Shown here: in pieces, positions 1 through 10,599 of the stretch
Layout: every line of letters starts with the position of its first letter
Numbering within the stretch: position 1 is the first letter of the stretch
From: Guillardia theta CCMP2712
Taxonomy: Eukaryota; Cryptophyceae; Pyrenomonadales; Geminigeraceae
NCBI RefSeq assembly: GCF_000315625.1
Contig: NW_005434661.1
Coordinates: 696,314 to 760,313, forward strand
Direction of reading: 5' to 3'
Length of the DNA: 64,000 nt
Program-made: the position numbers and the translations under genes
The notes under the pieces: generated by a model
Database searches by the model: none
Seen by the model: the letters and a program-made list of their open reading frames with translations, nothing else
What the model was told of the DNA's origin: nothing

Positions 1-240
1 CAGGATTCGTCCCAGGGATCAAAGAAGAAGATTTGTCGTTCATGCGGACAAGCTGGGCATAACGCGCGAACTTGCGATGGTACGGGGAAGCTAAGGGAGG
101 GAACTAGGAGGAGGAAGCAATCCGTCAAGAAGAATGTCAGCGAGCCTGAGCAGTCGAGGTCTCAAGATGCTGACGGTGAAGATGTGCAAAGAAGCTCTCC
201 GGCCGCTCATGAAGCCGGGCCTGTGACGCAGGAGCCTTAG
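1..240 (+). CDS. C-terminal fragment of a zinc-knuckle protein (5' end outside window)
   Basis: Frame 1 is open from the first base to a TAG at 238-240, giving 79 residues with no start codon visible. A CCHC zinc knuckle (C-x2-C-x4-H-x4-C, core CRSCGQAGHNARTC) sits at residues 12-25. It is followed by a basic stretch and a polar, probably disordered tail. In established families this knuckle with a GQxGHNxRTC core often ends MULE-type transposases and other nucleic-acid-binding proteins, so a transposon origin is possible but unproven. The rest of the gene lies left of the window, and a single knuckle cannot fix the family. Confidence 0.55.
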   Translation, partial: QDSSQGSKKKICRSCGQAGHNARTCDGTGKLREGTRRRKQSVKKNVSEPEQSRSQDADGEDVQRSSPAAHEAGPVTQEP

Positions 241-1478
241 CGGGAGTCGTGTTGCTAGTGAAGGCGATCATCAGTGCTGCTTCCGATTCAAATAATGTAG
301 ACTCGAACGGCCCTGGGCCGTCGGTCTGCTCCGGCGGGACGAACTGCAACTTAACGTTCGAGCTCAGTGCCACGGACCGTACCCTGCCGTGACTCCAAGT
401 CACAGTTTCTCAGCCGCTTGTAACTTAGTAACAAAGTTTAATCCGACTGACTTGACTGGTAAATGGTGAGCTCACTCAGCCGAGCGCGACGACCATGGGC
501 CGAGCCTTCGAAGTTAAGTTAAACATCAGTGCTAGGACAATCAGGAGAGTCGAGGAGGCTGTCCGAGGATTGTCCTCGTCGTTTGACTCGTGAGTAACGA
601 CCGTCACCGGGCCCTGGAATAATAACTCCGATATCACTGATCCGAGCCATGCCCGGCCATCGTCGCCCTAAGTCCGCCGCGGGCCGCACGCACCCAAGGC
701 CCTGGTGGCCGCTGTGGCCCGGACTCCGCCGAAGTTGGGGTGGCCTCCTGGCTCTGCCACGAAAGTGCCGTCACCCCGTGATCAAACGGTTCTTGCGATC
801 AAAAGATCGAATGCGGATTGGGCAGTCAGGATTTAGAATGATAGAGGAGGATTTGAAGAATACTCTTTGAAATGTGCTGGAGTGTCATTTATAGCGGCAG
901 TTTCCCTTTCAGCGATGAGCCTCCTTAGGTGAAAGAAGTCGCAGGGGTCATCAGCAACCCTCACAGACCGTCTGACCGGCTATAGCAAGATTTATTGCAG
1001 ATTATTGCAGATCTATAAACTCGTGCCGTGCACACTGCGTGGCAGGCTATTCTCTCAATAAATTTTATCGGAAGCAGTATTTGTCGTATGCACAACGTTG
1101 TGCCATTTCACGAAAAAGAGTGGTATCGGTGAATTTTGCCTGTCAGACCTGGGCAGGGTCAAAACGAAAAAGATAGTTTTCAATCTTTAACGAAAAAGAT
1201 AGTTTTCAATCTTTACAACACCAAGGGACACAAACAGGAGCAAAGCATCTGTTTAAATACGCTTGCCCACATGCCCTGGTTGCCCCCTTGCACACCACCA
1301 CGAGCTCTTCATCAACGGATTCCGCTCCTCCTATCATCTTACTCCCCTGCCCTTGTCCATCCTGCTTCCCCTGGCTCATTGCATACCTTCTTAAATCCTA
1401 TCTTTTCTTTCCCGCGTTTCATCTTGTTGTTGCCTTGTGATTTCCCCTTGAAATCGACTCGGACTTGATTCAATAATC
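241..1478. other. Non-coding stretch without a convincing gene
   Basis: Open frames here are short and of biased composition. A GC-rich patch lies around 603-735, beside an AT-rich stretch with a GTTAAGTTAA motif near 511-522 that recurs near 53164-53172. A 26-bp direct tandem duplication sits at 1163-1188/1189-1214. I see no RNA gene. Confidence 0.4.
1163..1214. repeat. 26-bp tandem duplication
   Basis: Two identical adjacent copies of a 26-bp unit beginning AACGAAAAAG. This looks like a recent slippage or duplication event in non-coding DNA. Confidence 0.8.
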
Positions 1479-1853
1479 ATGGCATCGAGCCTGTCCTCGC
1501 AGTGTTCTTCTAGCGCTACTTGTCATGACTGGCAAGACTTAAGCCCTTCCAATATCCTGTCTTTTACCTCGACCTGCCCCTTCTCGGATTCCGCGTATGT
1601 ACAAGCAATCAGTCATGCAATTGATTACTGCGGGAATCGTGCTTTCGTGTTGATTCTTTTCCTTCTGATCCGTCTGATATTCGATTCGATCAAATTTCTA
1701 CTTGAAGATGACGAACAGGAAGAACTGCCTGCAAGCACAGAGACACAGACCTGCTCTCCATGTCAATACATGACAGGCGATTTTGATCGACGCAAAATGC
1801 TCACTGCCCAATTCGGACAAACATTCAAAGCTAAACGGGTCGGAGTTCAATAA
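1479..1853 (+). CDS. Hypothetical small membrane protein
   Basis: Single-exon ORF of 124 residues starting at ATG 1479. The first 50 residues are rich in Ser, Cys and Thr. A hydrophobic segment of about 20 residues (around 55-75, with FVLILFLLIRLIF) could cross a membrane once and is followed by an acidic stretch (EDDEQEELP). No known domain was recognised. The frame has no homology support visible here, so it may be chance or an exon of a longer gene. Confidence 0.3.
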   Translation: MASSLSSQCSSSATCHDWQDLSPSNILSFTSTCPFSDSAYVQAISHAIDYCGNRAFVLILFLLIRLIFDSIKFLLEDDEQEELPASTETQTCSPCQYMTGDFDRRKMLTAQFGQTFKAKRVGVQ

Positions 1854-2184
1854 CTTTGCAAGTTGCAAAGAATAGAATAGTTCGTTTATAACTTGTTTTT
1901 AATACAAGCTTTCATACTGAATGATTGCGCTGCCAACAAGCACCATCACATGGTCAGCCTGCTGGTAAAATGAGATCAGCGAAACAATCAGAATCAAGGT
2001 TTTGCAGTACTCTTTCGAATCATAGCATCAGACTGCACTGTCACTGTCTTCATCAGCTTCCTTGACTCCTTTCCTCAAGCAGCAGATTCACGAGTTGCCG
2101 TGCAAAGGACAGCATGGTAGAGACCCGGCATTCTTTCGGATGAGGCGGGCTTGAAACTGACGGTTGGGTGAGGGCCATGGCAGG

Positions 2185-3285
2185 ATGAGGAACAAGTCGG
2201 GGGTGTGGGTGGTGGTAGTGGGGATGCTTCCCCTGTCATGGGGGATGCTGATCAGCGAAGGACTGCAGCTTGACTCCCCGAAGGTGAGCAGGAGCCACTT
2301 GGAGAGGGACAGCTACTACAGGAAGGTGAGGTTCCGACTGCTGGGTCGCGCCATGTTGACGGGGCGCAAGGCGAAAATGTTGGGCTATCGTGCTCGCTCA
2401 GCTTTCAAGCTACTTCAGATCGAGGAGGAATTCGGCTTGCTGGACAGAGCTGAGTGTGTCGTGGACTTGTGTGCAGGTCCGCAAGATCTGGCGCCCATGA
2501 GATCGCAGCCGTGACGGATTTTCGTAGCACCGGGGAGCTGGAGTCAGGTCGTCCAGTCTAGACTTTTGCCGAGAAACGGAACGAGTGAGCGACGATAGGA
2601 GAGGGATCTTTCCTCCACATGGGTTGACTCTCGTTGCAGTTGTAGCTGTTGATGTGCAACGGATGAAGCCGCTGGAGGGAGTGATCCAAGTCCTTGCCCC
2701 ATGGCGCTCACCATCATTGGACCTGACATGGCTGTCGACAGATACACGGCGACATCACTAGTCAAGACACCCTCGACAAAGTTCGAGCGCACGTCAAGGG
2801 CAAGACATGCGACGTTGTCGTATGCGATGGGGCGCCAGACGTGACGGGGCTGCACGAACTTGATAGACACGTGAGCCATCTCTTAACCTTCCTGAGCGTC
2901 TGGATCTTATCTCGTTGACATCGATCTGATTTCTTAACCCTGTAGCTGGGAGAGAGCTTAGCCATGTCAGCCTTCGAGGCAGCCTGTCAACTGCTCAGAA
3001 GTGGAGGATCGTTTGTGGTCAAGGTGGGGAGGTTACGGGCAAGGCAATCAGCTGATCAGCTTGGTCAATAGATCTTTCGTGAGGGATCGCATGCAGATTT
3101 CATTTGCTCTCCCATGTACTCCAAGATGAGGTCAAGATTCTCACAGGTGCTTTTCTAAGCAACTCTCTGCGTGTTCGTGTGTCCAGCAGCGATTCACCTG
3201 TGTTATTCAGGTCTTTCTGAGGAAACCTCACAGCAGCAGAGCCACCAGTCACGAACATTTTGTAGTATGTCTGGAGTTCAACTAG
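2185..3285 (+). CDS. TRM7: TRM7/FTSJ1-type tRNA 2'-O-ribose methyltransferase
   Basis: This RrmJ/FtsJ-family enzyme methylates 2'-OH groups in the tRNA anticodon loop using SAM. Spliced exons read, in order: [20 protein letters not shown], the SAM motif [57 protein letters not shown], and the C-terminal [16 protein letters not shown]. The K-D-K-E catalytic set is present: K in the ARSAFK region, D in CDGAPD, K in VVKIF and E in HEHF. Introns are tiny: 2326-2370, 2477-2527, 2585-2639, 2690-2741, 2871-2945, 3024-3071 and 3147-3189. The stop is TAG at 3283-3285. The start is uncertain. ATG 2185 followed by one more intron ending just before GAGCCACTTGG gives a short N-terminus normal for the family, whereas ATG 2164 reads through a hydrophobic stretch that is probably intron. 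Confidence 0.88.
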
Positions 3286-3747
3286 AGAAAAATGGAGATG
3301 GGGCTGTTCATTCTTATGAACGATGGACCAGTGCAATTGCAGCATCGGTCTTTGTGTTTGAGAATAGTCAGAGCAAACACAACTTCGACAGGGTTTCATC
3401 GATGGGCCCCATTCGTTCAATGGAAGGATTCAATGCAGAGAGCAAATTCTTCAGACAATAGTGTCACTTGGCAGCGGATTGCAAGAAAGCTTTGCGAGGT
3501 TCTCCCTTCTTATGCCTTTGCCCAATATCGGATTCAAGCTGGGTAGGCTCGTTGAGCCCGTTATGTGCGTCGGGCTTCCTTTAATACGCTGTCAGCGTAT
3601 ACAATGACAATGGGTGGAAAAACAAATGATAGTGGATCAAATGAATCTAGCGATGAAGTTTTATGTTCAAAGGGATTTCATATAGACAAACAGAAACATA
3701 GTACAAAACAACAGAAATTCAGTCGTGGCCAATTATGTCCCACCCAA

Positions 3748-4077
3748 TCACAGCCGAAGGATGTCTCCTGTAGCTGATGTTATCTCTGGCCTTTCAGACC
3801 TGCTCAACAACTCAATGCAGTACTTCAACGCCCTGAGTTGCTTCTCTTTGCATGGCCCTTGCCAGAATTCCGTTTCGGTTTCGCAATACAAGTCACAAGG
3901 CCCAGGGCTTCTCCGGTTCGTTAAGTGATGCTCTCGCAAATTTACAAAAAGCACGGAGCTGTCTGTGGAGGTGTCGTGTGGAAGATCGCACTCGTCAAGG
4001 CTGAGAGATCCGAAATCAAGTTGTTCCTCCGATTGCATTGTAACAAGCTGTTCCACTTGGTCCTTGTACATTCTCAT
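3748..4077 (-). CDS. Hypothetical protein, possible single exon
   Basis: Minus-strand ORF of 109 residues starting MRMYKDQVEQLVTMQSEEQL. Composition is protein-like: a mixed-charge N-terminal part that may be helical, a middle with scattered Cys and Trp, and a C-terminal helix-like stretch ending ATGDILRL. No family was recognised. It lies between two plus-strand genes and no adjoining exon could be placed with confidence. Confidence 0.3.
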   Translation of the reverse strand: MRMYKDQVEQLVTMQSEEQLDFGSLSLDECDLPHDTSTDSSVLFVNLREHHLTNRRSPGPCDLYCETETEFWQGPCKEKQLRALKYCIELLSRSERPEITSATGDILRL

Positions 4078-4512
4078 TGGTGCTCTCCTTACAAGAAGCG
4101 AGGAAGCAGTGATCTTTCAGAGAAACGGAGAAGGGAAGCGGGGGGGTTGGCTGAAGGAGGGAGGGTGAGGTGTCAGAAAATGGGTCGAGGAGACGAAGTT
4201 CTGACGAGGGATAGGGCGGTGGGGAGGATAGAAGGAGTGAGTACGGGGGAAACCAAGAAGCTTCTTTCGGGGAACAGCATGAGTGCAAGTACCCGTGGTT
4301 CCTAGTACAAGCCAGCTGTATATGGGTGGGGTCATGCACATGGTAGTCCCAAGCAAACAGCTGGCTCTGGACTTTCCAGTACCCTCACAAATACTATAAA
4401 GGTTGGGGGTGGGGTTACACAAACAAAGCCAAATTTGGCCGGGTAACGTGACTATCTGACAGTCGGAGCTTAAAAATAATTATAAAGGTGCTGTCAGTCA
4501 AAGTGAGTGACC

Positions 4513-4541
4513 CGGCGGGCCGAACCCGGTCAGGCCCGCCG
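4513..4541. repeat. Perfect GC hairpin, 9-bp stem and 11-base loop
   Basis: CGGCGGGCC (4513-4521) is the exact reverse complement of GGCCCGCCG (4533-4541). It sits about 190 bases upstream of the fusion glycosyltransferase start and resembles the other GGCCCGGG-rich islands in this window. Confidence 0.6.
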
Positions 4542-4726
4542 CTGTGGCCGTGGAGGCGATTTTCTTTCTCAAATTTGGTTCAGCTTCAAAGACTCCTTAC
4601 AATGAAAAGTAGGTTGCAAGATTGAAGAATGTTTTGATGACCACTAGTTTACACGATCCACAACACACACGATGCTGGGGGGCGGAGCAGGAAGGAGAGG
4701 ACTGAGGCTTATCTGATGCCCCTGCC

Positions 4727-7700
4727 TTGATGAGGAGCATGAAAGCCCTCCTCCTGTTCTTCCTCAGAGCCCTTGCTCTCCATCGAACCGTCTGTTGGAG
4801 CTTCGATGCCGAACATGAAGCCGATTTGCACTTGTGGGCCAGGCGTCATGCGTTCCCAGACAAAGTCACGACGTTGAAGCAGGAGGTTCTGTTGATCGGA
4901 GATGGCCAGCAGATGCGGTTCTGGCCTCTGTGGGGGTTTTATCAATATCTCTCAAGGGCCTCCTCCTCTTTCACCCCTTCGGTGAGATTGATTACTTCCT
5001 CCACCCCGGGTTTCCGCTTTGGGATGATGTGGGAAGAGATGGTTTACACCCTGTCCCGCTCAAGGCACCCGGTCTTGTACTTTCTTGTCAGCCCTGGTGA
5101 TCGTCCGCTACCAGTGATTGGGCTCCGGCATTATCCAGGCATCAAGATCCTGGACGTGGAGGACATGGAGGGTCAGAGGAGGCTGGAGGACTTGATAGTC
5201 GGAAATAAGATCGATTTTGTGACATTCAGGTACTTCAACGACGAGTTGGTCCATCTACAGGCTCTCTGCAAAGAGACGACCTTCCATCACATGCCGTTCT
5301 TCCTGAATCCGTCGCACTTCTATCGCGGTGCTGGGTCGGGAGGAGAATGGATGAGGAACAGGGACATCGATGTGCTGGTGTATGGGAACACATGGTCGCA
5401 CAGATACCCTCTGAGGCATCGAGCTCTGAGAGCATTGACCACGATCAAGCATGGCATGTCGTTCGAGGTGATCGCGCATCCCGGGTATCATCTCGATCGC
5501 CGCAAGGCCGATGTCCACCAGCTCTTGTGCAGCGATATTGGCCCCGAGTTCTGGAACCTCTCGAGAGTGGATGCGCGTGATCTGAGGTGCTGCAAGGGCA
5601 GCAGATGCATGCCCGATGACTGTGCACGAGTCTCCTGGAGGGTTATGCAAGGCCCGCTATCAAGCTGCGACGATGTGAAGACCTGTCCGTTGCCAGCGGC
5701 TGTGGAGGCCATGAACGCGCTGAAGACGTGTCTACCTGTCATCCGGGGCAAGCAGCTGGGGGACAAGCTGAGGAGGGCAAAGATTGTGATCACATGCTCA
5801 ATCCAAGGATCGACAGACCATGGCTTCCACGTCTCTCACTCATACCTCGTTGCCAAGTATCATGAGATCGGGCTTTGCGGGGCGGTGATAGCAGGCGACA
5901 TTCCTCTCTCTGGACATGGTTCAGGGCTGCAGGGCAGGATGATACATCTTGATCCCGAGATGAGCGACCAGGAGATCGTCTTGGCTCTGTCTGAAGCTGT
6001 CTCGGATAGCCGTGAGATGGTGCGATTGGCAAACTCGTCGTTCGAGTACTTCCAGTGGAACACGTATGCGAGGGGAACGATTTACTGGACGAGTATGATA
6101 CAGTCCATGCTCTCTCGAAACTTCACTTCTCCTTCGCTGCTAGGCTCTGGTCTTGCAGAGACTGAGAGGCTGGGATTGAAGGATGGGAAAGAATATTCAA
6201 GGTTGAGGTTCAACGAGAGATGGCAGCATGTTATCCCAAGTGACCCAACGTACTTCCCTAACGAAGAATGTCTCCGAGCATTCTTTGAAGAGATCATAAT
6301 CAAGCGCTCCAAGTCTGGGGTTGCCAAGAAGTCGAAGTTGGTGGATGTTGGAGCAGGAATGGGGACCGAAAGTTTGATCGCTGCAATGCACGGATGGGAT
6401 GTAATTGCCATCGAGGCTCTGAAGGACAATGTTGCTGTCTTGCAAGAAGGCGCGAGGTCAAACAATGTCGAGGACAGAATTTGTGTCCTTCATGCAGCAG
6501 CGTATGATTGTACAGGTTGACTTGTTACTACATGTCCTGTCCTTCTGACACTTTCAGTCAGGCAGAGAGAAGCTGTACAAGTCATCCGTTGAACTGCAAG
6601 ACATGGGGCAAACTTCAGCTTGTCAGATGCACAACCTACATCTTCCGCCTTCATCGTTCACGAGTGCAGCCTTCACGTCGTCACGAGATTCACTACAAGG
6701 TTTCCTCCTGAACAGGAGTACCAAGGTGAGGAGGAAGGGGATTCGTCTGGCTGACCAGAAAGGTGATATGTTCGAGGTGCAGGTTGCAAACGAGGATGAC
6801 ATGAGACGATGGAGTAGAGGTGCCGATGGAACCTTTCGGTTGTGTGGAGATGAGAGTTCAACTATCTGTTCCTCACTGTCCCCTCTCAGTCTGCAGGCTG
6901 CTGAAACCATCGCCACCGAGCTTGTCAAAGTTGTTTGCCTTGACAACTTCCTCAACGTAGAAGAGGCCGTGGACGTGATGCTGATTCAGGATTTCCAGGA
7001 GAATGACAAGGTCAGTCAGGAATCTCCGACAAGATCTCTCTAATATCAGCGCACAGGTGGTTGTCGGGAGCGCAAAGTTGTTGTCGTCCGGACTTGTCCA
7101 CCTCGTCATCTTTGACAACAGGAGGAGGGAGCGGAGGAATTTCATCCATGAGATGCTCATGATGGATTTCTGTGTTGTCTCTCTGATTGATGTATCTGAC
7201 AAGTGCGATGTCGTCGAGTTGGATGTTTGCCTGGACTTGCAAGGAGACTTGAAGACTGAGCAGCACGATTGGATCGTCTTCAAACACGTAGCTGCACCCT
7301 TGCAAGGCGAAGCAACACGTTCGCCAGCAGGTGCTGTTTTCACCATCTCGGAAACCAAGTTGCAGGCCTTCGCTAAGTTGCAGACGAGCATGTTCGATCC
7401 GCTGAATCGGCAGGTCGACAGGAAGTTTCTCGTCCTCAGGTCCGGCCATGGCATCGCAAACACGATGCTCGAAGAGGTCTCTGCCCTCCTCCTCTCCCTC
7501 GCCTCCGGCAGAGCTCTTGTAGTATCCTACGACTCTGACATCTTCGGGCTCCAGAGGCCCAGCGACTGTTTCAACCGCCCTTTCCCCATGAGCCTGGAGG
7601 AGATTCAGAGCCTGCAGGAGGTCGCGGGGCTCAGTGGAAGGGCAGAGGAGCTGAGTGGCGACACAGCACGAGGGTACGCTAGGTACCACGAGCTCGCAGC

Positions 7701-8714
7701 CTGTGGCAACTTCAACGTCTCCCTCAAGGGGCCCTGGGCAGCGCTGCAGCACCTGTACAGCTTCCCCGCGCTGTTTCTCAATCCGAGCGTGACGGGGCTG
7801 CTTCACCTGGAGGAGGAGGAGGAGGAGATGGATGTATTCCAGCGGCTGCATGCTTTCTTGCATCGGCCGGCACAATCGATCCTGAGGGAGGCCGAGCGGC
7901 TCTGGCAGACCTCGTTGGGCTCGGCTGCATGCTCGGTAGGCGTCCAGTTCCGGTGGCACCACCTCTCCGAGCACCACGGGGGAAGGAGCAACAAGACTCA
8001 CCTGCTCCTCGTCTCTCGGATGTTCCTGGAGGCAGCGGTAGCCAGCTGCCAGCGCTACTTCTCCTCGCCCTCCCGGCCTCTTAACGAGAGATCCATTGCC
8101 ATCTGGATCGCCTCCGACTATTCTTTCGTGTACGACGTCTTCAGAGACTCTGCCAGGTCCATCAGCCAAAACTCCATCACTGTCCACCACCTAGATAAGG
8201 ACGACACCCGCATCCATGGAAGGTATGCCCTCCCCATCCCTCGGGTTCCCTCTTCTTCCTCTCCCTTCCTCCTCCCTAGCCTCCTTTCCTTTACCTCCCT
8301 TCTTCTCTCGTTGTTTGTTCATCCCCTGCTTGCCTGCCTGACTCCAGCTCGCGCAGGCCTGACGACGTCGGGGATCTCAGCGGGGATCATGACGACCATG
8401 AGGCCTCGCTCCTCGACCTCGAAATGCTGTCCAGCTGTCGCTTCCTCGTCTGCACTCGCCTGAGCACCTTCGGGTATGTCGCCTACGCCAGGAGGTCCAA
8501 CGTCAACGGGAGGAGCCACAGCCAGTACATGCTGTGCGATGCGGAGGGGAGAGGATGCAGGGAGGTCGTTGGGCGGATGGCTGGGCTCGTTGCCGGAGAG
8601 CCTCTGCATCAAGACTGGCCATGGACAGAGCAGAAGCTGAAGCAGGTCTCATGCTACAACAAGTCTGAGGGAGTCTTCACCTTCCTGAAGCGCAGCATCT
8701 TCAAAGCTGTTTAG
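4727..8714 (+). CDS. Three-domain fusion: CgeB-like glycosyltransferase, FkbM methyltransferase, GT37-like fucosyltransferase
   Basis: Four exons (4727-6515, 6562-7010, 7057-8222, 8348-8714) splice in frame to 1256 residues. Residues 1-25 are a signal peptide or anchor (MKALLLFFLRALALH), so the protein probably works in the ER or Golgi lumen. Residues about 100-460 resemble CgeB/GT1-like glycosyltransferases, with a C-terminal stretch containing SYLVAKYHEIGLCGAVIAGD. Residues about 500-790 form an FkbM-type SAM methyltransferase: VDVGAGMGTES at about 538-548, GREKLY, and DNFLNVEEAVDVMLIQDFQ at about 720. Residues about 800-1256 resemble GT37 and related fucosyltransferases: VGVQFRW near 1040 and STFGYVAYA near 1174, the GDP-fucose-binding signature. 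The joins are in phase with no stop between domains, which supports one gene; a transcript is needed to exclude two. An acidic EEEEEE run lies between the last two domains. Assignment of the first domain is the weakest. Confidence 0.8.
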
Positions 8715-8960
8715 AACAATGTTTCATTATTTCACTTTGCTAACACTGTAAATAAGATCGCGAACTCAGATTAACATCGCCGTCAAGTGTATGGATGCAT
8801 CTCGATCTTGGCGGAGCAACGACCAAGGTTGAACGCTTCCCGTTGGAAGTAGGCCCTGCCATGTCACGTCACATCGCAACCTCAGCTGCACCTCTCCGCT
8901 CTCACGCGACAGTTGGCCAGTTGTCTGCCTTGTCCTTGTCCCTTGCTGCTGTCCCTCGCT

Positions 8961-10374
8961 TCACCACATCGTCGATGAAGATCGGCCTCGTCCGCGGCTT
9001 TTCCCTCCTCCGCTGCTCCTGCTGCTTCCTGCCAGCAACGAGTTAGCCTGTGGGTTTGCAAGGGAGGGGACAAACGCACTTGTACTCGATCGGGAGGTCG
9101 ACGGAGAAGGACGAGGACTGGTAAGGCGAGTACTCGTCGAACCTCGGGCCCAGGGAGTCTGGGCTGGTTGTCTTGTACTTTCTCCTCTCAAACTTGCTCT
9201 TCATCGTCTTCCTTTCCCTTCCGGGCCTCACGATCCAGGACCTCGGCATGAGAGTTGCCTGCTGCACAGCTATCATCCTCCGAGACAACAGGGCCCCACA
9301 CAAACCTCTTCCTCGTCCGAGTTCGCAGGGTTCAGACGCTCCTTCCACCAGCTGGACAAAAAGTCGGGCAGAGCTGGGTCAGGCAGTCGGCAGGGAGGCT
9401 GGACCAGGGCGCGCACCTGGTGTCGTCGAAACACTCCCCCTTGTCAACCTTGTCAAAGTTCCAGTTCCTCTTCTGGATCGGGAGGTTGTACTTCCCTGTC
9501 ACTCGGTAGATCTGCCATGGTCCGCACCGTCAGCAACGGGAGGAGACGCTCGGAGCAACTGACAGGGACGCCGGCGGTTCGTTCGATGTCCTGCAAGTGC
9601 GAAGAAGCGAGAGAGGAGCGTTCTGTGCTGGAACTCTCCTGCGTGTCCTGCTGCTCTGACCTGCTCTCTCTCTCCTCCCCTCCTTGCTCCTCCCGCTCTC
9701 GATCCTCAGCCTCCAACCGTTTCAAGTCCCCTGCTCGCCTTGTGAGGGAGTTGTGATGCGGAGCAGGGAGGGAGTCACCTTGCAGTTTCTTGATTCTGAT
9801 CCAGTCCTCTTCGTGTCCATCGTCGCTAGAGCCGCTGAGCCTGAAAGGTTTTCACTACGTCATGGAGGCTGCCGATGAGCACTCCCTGCCTTACCTGGGG
9901 TTCTCCCACGAAGACAACTCTGAGCACAACCACCTTCAGCGAGCGAACAAGATCATTCACATCTACCCTTGTGCTGCTCCCTCGCGCCGTCTTGCCCGAC
10001 GGTCGCTGCATGGCGGCGGGGGGGGTCAGAGCCCTTGATGCGAGCCCGGTCCTCGAAGTGTCTGATCAACGTCTTGATCGCCTTCGGGCTCGAGGCCGGC
10101 GGGTTCCCTTTGGCGTCCCCATGATCTAGACGCTTCCCTCAGACGATCTAGACTCTCCTCTAGCCTTCTCACCTCTCAGAGATCTGCTGGGGAGCTGCTC
10201 GGCAGACTCGTCCCCGCCCCCGTCCTCGTCCTCGTCTCTAACGGAATCTTCCTCGCTGGACGACTCGAGGGCGATGCGTCTTTCAGGCTTCTTGTAATGG
10301 AGAGCCTCCAGGTACTCGATGCGCTTGTTGATGGTCAAGTCGTCCATCCTCCTCCTCCTCCTGCACCTCCTCCC

Positions 10375-10405
<31 letters not shown>

Positions 10406-10437
10406 CTACCTAGCAAGCCCTGCCCATGTGCAGACAC
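8961..10437 (-). CDS. Unrecognised charged multi-exon protein
   Basis: The start is either ATG 10437, which reads through a nine-residue Gln run coded by CTG/CAG repeats and then an Arg run, or more simply ATG 10347 (MDDLTINKRIEYLEALHYKK). Downstream exons can be joined in frame: IRHFEDRARIKG, then ENPR|LSGSSDDGHEEDW, KLQ|AGDLKRLEAEDREREEQ, ERTAG|IYRVTGKYNLPIQKRNW, SDEEE|QATLMPRSWIVRPGRER, a tail with RFDEYSPYQSSSFS, and a C-terminus rich in Ser, Gly and Arg ending STMW (stop at 8961). The joins after the first exon are unsettled. Long acidic/basic stretches and the RG/SR tail suggest a nuclear protein, but no domain was recognised. Confidence 0.5.
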
Positions 10438-10599
10438 CGGGAGGGGGAGTAGGGCCGATCGCCGGTTAATGTCCTGAGAAACTTAAACAAAAAACGATCG
10501 GATGGGCCCACTGACTGTAAAGAGCGGCAGCGGCAGGTCAAAGGGCCTGAGAGCGCGAGATGTTGGAAGGAGAAACTGACTGATAGCAGACGGTGAGGT

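Larger units (their letters stand above)
3286..4726. other. Sparse region between TRM7 and the glycosyltransferase fusion
   Basis: Apart from the possible minus-strand ORF at 3748-4077 and the GC hairpin at 4513-4541, nothing supportable was seen. The 4390-4425 part carries the G-rich GGGGGTGGGGTT motif that also occurs in other intergenic patches of this window. Confidence 0.4.

Noticed and set aside
649-870. 73-residue ORF with Arg/Pro/Trp-rich start
   Set aside because: It lies in a GC-rich palindromic patch and has no domain, no splice partner and biased composition.
7012-8190. 392-residue minus-strand ORF opposite the fusion glycosyltransferase
   Set aside because: It is antisense shadow of the GT37-like domain, with no domain character; the plus strand has motifs and consistent splicing.
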